Shown piece after piece: positions 7,389 through 8,964 of a stretch of 8,964 nt of DNA. Within the stretch, counting starts at the first letter, position 1. Every line of letters begins with the position of its first letter. The notes below the pieces were generated by a model, which was not told where the DNA came from, searched no databases, and worked only from the letters and a program-made list of their open reading frames with translations. A program made the position numbers and the translations under genes. The DNA comes from Candidatus Zixiibacteriota bacterium (GTDB lineage Bacteria; Zixibacteria; MSB-5A5; GN15; FEB-12): NCBI GenBank assembly GCA_003641345.1, contig QNAD01000060.1, positions 1 through 8,964 of the forward strand, in the 5' to 3' direction.

Positions 7389-8924
7389 TTAATTAGTAAA
7401 CCAGCTCGGTTCCAGTCTTTCTGTGATTTCAACAATCTCGCGGTCTTTTTCATTTAAAGCTCCTCGTTTGATTAAGCTTTCAATCGCTTTGTGGAGCATG
7501 AACATTTTGCCACGAACAGGAATCAACGCCGGATAATATTCATTATTAAAAAAGATTCTAAAACGCTGTCTTGATTCTATATCCGAAAGATACTCACCAA
7601 TTCTTTTTTCAAGGTTGGACTTGTCTAATGTAATAAGTTCTTCTTTTGGGCAAGCCATCATATCAATAGTATGGTCAATATTTTTGTTTGCTTTAAATAC
7701 CATTTTCCAAATTTCAACAATTCCAAGAGAATTAACAGTCAACACGTTAACTGAGATTTCTCCAGATTCAATATTAGCTTTAACTCCCTTTAACTGAGGA
7801 ACTAAATAATTGTCAGTTATGGCTCCGTAAGAAGCAATTCCACCAGCAAATGGGTCATCGAGAATATCATCAATAGTGAAATATGGTTTTCTTTCAAATC
7901 TAGCATCTTGTATCATCATAAATTCTTCTTCGGTAAAATTAAAGCGCTGGTCCCATTTCTCCTGTGGTGATAAATCAGTTCTGGTCAAAGTTGATTGACT
8001 GGTAAGCATACCGATAGCATTACCACCTCGCCAGATCAATGGTAATACTCCAACCGCCCATTCAGCCGAGCCACCGATTTCACCTATCATTGAACTCAGA
8101 TTACGGCCATCAGAAAAATTGAGCCCTTCCAGACCCAAAACAATCGCCGGAATTAAATCACCGTCTTTATCATACGGTGTTGCTACTGAAGCTTTATTGA
8201 GTTCTTCAATTGCCGGATAATGGCGAGGACGATCCAAAAAGAAAGCACTTAATTTATTCAAATCCGAATGACCATAAGCATCTGCGAACTTTTTTGCTAT
8301 TTCCACATTCGTTGCTTCACGAGGATTAAAATTTGAAAAATTAGCACCATTTAGCCATCGTTGAACATAAATATCAGGTAAATGCCGTTTCATATGTGCT
8401 TCGGTAACAAAAAGAGCCGTCAAACTTGAATGTAGTCCTTTGACTGACTTGGTGGTTCCATCAATAACATCATTTCCCATCGACAATAACGATACATTCG
8501 GGGGCATCTCTAATCCATAGAGTGCTTGATGTTCTTTTTTCCCGAATACAGCTCCAACTGCAATAGTCGGATTACCTCCCACTTCTTTACCTGGTTTAAC
8601 TCTGACACCTTCGGTTATGGAAGATTCAATTAGGACCTCTTCCCCTACTGGAAGGGTTCTTGTTGTTGTTTGGAGTGTTTCTGCCATTACTTGTGCGGCG
8701 GTTCTATCATTGGCTCGTTTTAATTCATTCGCTTTGTCTTTAGTTTGTTCTTTTTTAGGGTAATTATTTAAGCTTCCACAGCCATGGAGTCCAGTTGCAA
8801 CTGCCGATAATGCAGAAGACAGGATTATAGATTGACGTAACCTTCGATTACGAAGAGTTCCTAAATTTGATTTTCCATTGATTACATCGCTAAGTGTTAA
8901 AATTTGACATTCTTTTAACTCCAA
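7389..8924 (-). CDS. Divergent GlpX-like (class II fructose-1,6-bisphosphatase family) protein
   Basis: Probable sugar-phosphate phosphatase of the lithium-sensitive superfamily. Aligned from memory with E. coli GlpX: NDRTAAQ (72-78) matches GDKNTAD; DVIDGTT (152-158) matches the metal motif DPIEGTR; PDIY (183-186) matches PDMY with Tyr119; RPRH (232-235) matches KPRH; DGD (254-256) matches DGD; GGSAE (284-288) matches GGAPE with metal ligand Glu213. Spacing from DGT to the Tyr is identical. Ligands Asp33 and Glu57 appear replaced (Gln78, and Ser101 or Glu100). At 511 residues it exceeds GlpX (about 330): a long N-terminus, a lysine-rich insert at about 51-71, an insert of about 20 residues near 125-148, and a C-terminal extension past about 430. 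TTG 8924 has AAGGA 6 nt upstream, but the frame stays open to the right edge, so the true start may lie outside. Catalysis and substrate are inferred, not certain. Confidence 0.72.
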   Translation of the reverse strand: MELKECQILTLSDVINGKSNLGTLRNRRLRQSIILSSALSAVATGLHGCGSLNNYPKKEQTKDKANELKRANDRTAAQVMAETLQTTTRTLPVGEEVLIESSITEGVRVKPGKEVGGNPTIAVGAVFGKKEHQALYGLEMPPNVSLLSMGNDVIDGTTKSVKGLHSSLTALFVTEAHMKRHLPDIYVQRWLNGANFSNFNPREATNVEIAKKFADAYGHSDLNKLSAFFLDRPRHYPAIEELNKASVATPYDKDGDLIPAIVLGLEGLNFSDGRNLSSMIGEIGGSAEWAVGVLPLIWRGGNAIGMLTSQSTLTRTDLSPQEKWDQRFNFTEEEFMMIQDARFERKPYFTIDDILDDPFAGGIASYGAITDNYLVPQLKGVKANIESGEISVNVLTVNSLGIVEIWKMVFKANKNIDHTIDMMACPKEELITLDKSNLEKRIGEYLSDIESRQRFRIFFNNEYYPALIPVRGKMFMLHKAIESLIKRGALNEKDREIVEITERLEPSWFTN

Positions 8925-8964
8925 ATCATATCCTTTTAAGACTGAACTGTGGCGATGATTAAAC
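8925..8964 (-). other. Possible 5' continuation of the GlpX-like gene
   Basis: The reading frame of the GlpX-like gene has no stop from 8924 to the right edge (13 further codons), and contains no ATG or GTG there. AAGGA at 8931-8935 is well placed for the TTG start at 8924, but a start beyond the window cannot be excluded. An out-of-frame ATG at 8929 meets a stop after four codons. Confidence 0.4.

Noticed and set aside
8772..8834. Lipoprotein signal with Cys49 in the GlpX-like protein (hydrophobic stretch ending LHGC)
   Set aside because: The segment begins about 30 residues in, His at -2 of the Cys is atypical for a lipobox, and the stretch aligns with the first helix of GlpX (EAAALA...W-GRG), so it is more likely a cytosolic fold helix.

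Overview
The window is about 9 kb of AT-rich bacterial DNA (roughly 36-37% G+C by eye). It holds six protein genes and no RNA gene, mobile element or CRISPR array that I can see. A periplasmic adaptor with two FtsX/MacB-type permeases points to a two-membrane (Gram-negative type) cell. Several starts have Shine-Dalgarno sequences (AAGGGA, AAGGA, GAGGAG), which argues against a typical Bacteroidetes genome. The mix could fit a low-GC lineage of the FCB/candidate-phylum kind, but that is a guess; no marker here settles the taxonomy.

Layout from left to right. Positions 1-2201 (minus) carry most of leuS, leucyl-tRNA synthetase, cut at its C-terminal end by the window edge. A 200-nt divergent intergenic region separates it from a plus-strand ZIP-family (GufA-like) metal transporter, 2402-3220. 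That gene converges, with only 19 nt between, on a three-gene minus-strand operon read from right to left: a membrane-fusion/periplasmic adaptor (5726-7072), FtsX-type permease A (4486-5712) and FtsX-type permease B (3240-4493). The two permease genes overlap by 8 nt. These three would form the core of a MacAB-like export or envelope-transport machine, but neither the ABC ATPase nor an outer-membrane TolC partner is encoded in the window.

Upstream of the operon lies a 316-nt non-coding region (7073-7388) with three inverted repeats, one abutting a possible -10 element. Beyond it is a minus-strand 511-residue protein (7389-8924, perhaps starting beyond the window). I recognise it as a divergent relative of class II fructose-1,6-bisphosphatase (GlpX). 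Its substrate-pocket motifs and second metal site align well with E. coli GlpX. The two ligands of the first metal site appear to be replaced, and the protein carries an N-terminal extension, internal insertions and a C-terminal extension of roughly 70-80 residues. This is the least ordinary gene here.

The genes do not form one pathway. leuS and the ZIP transporter are stand-alone genes, the adaptor and two permeases are a clear operon, and the GlpX-like gene is a same-strand neighbour with its own probable transcription unit.
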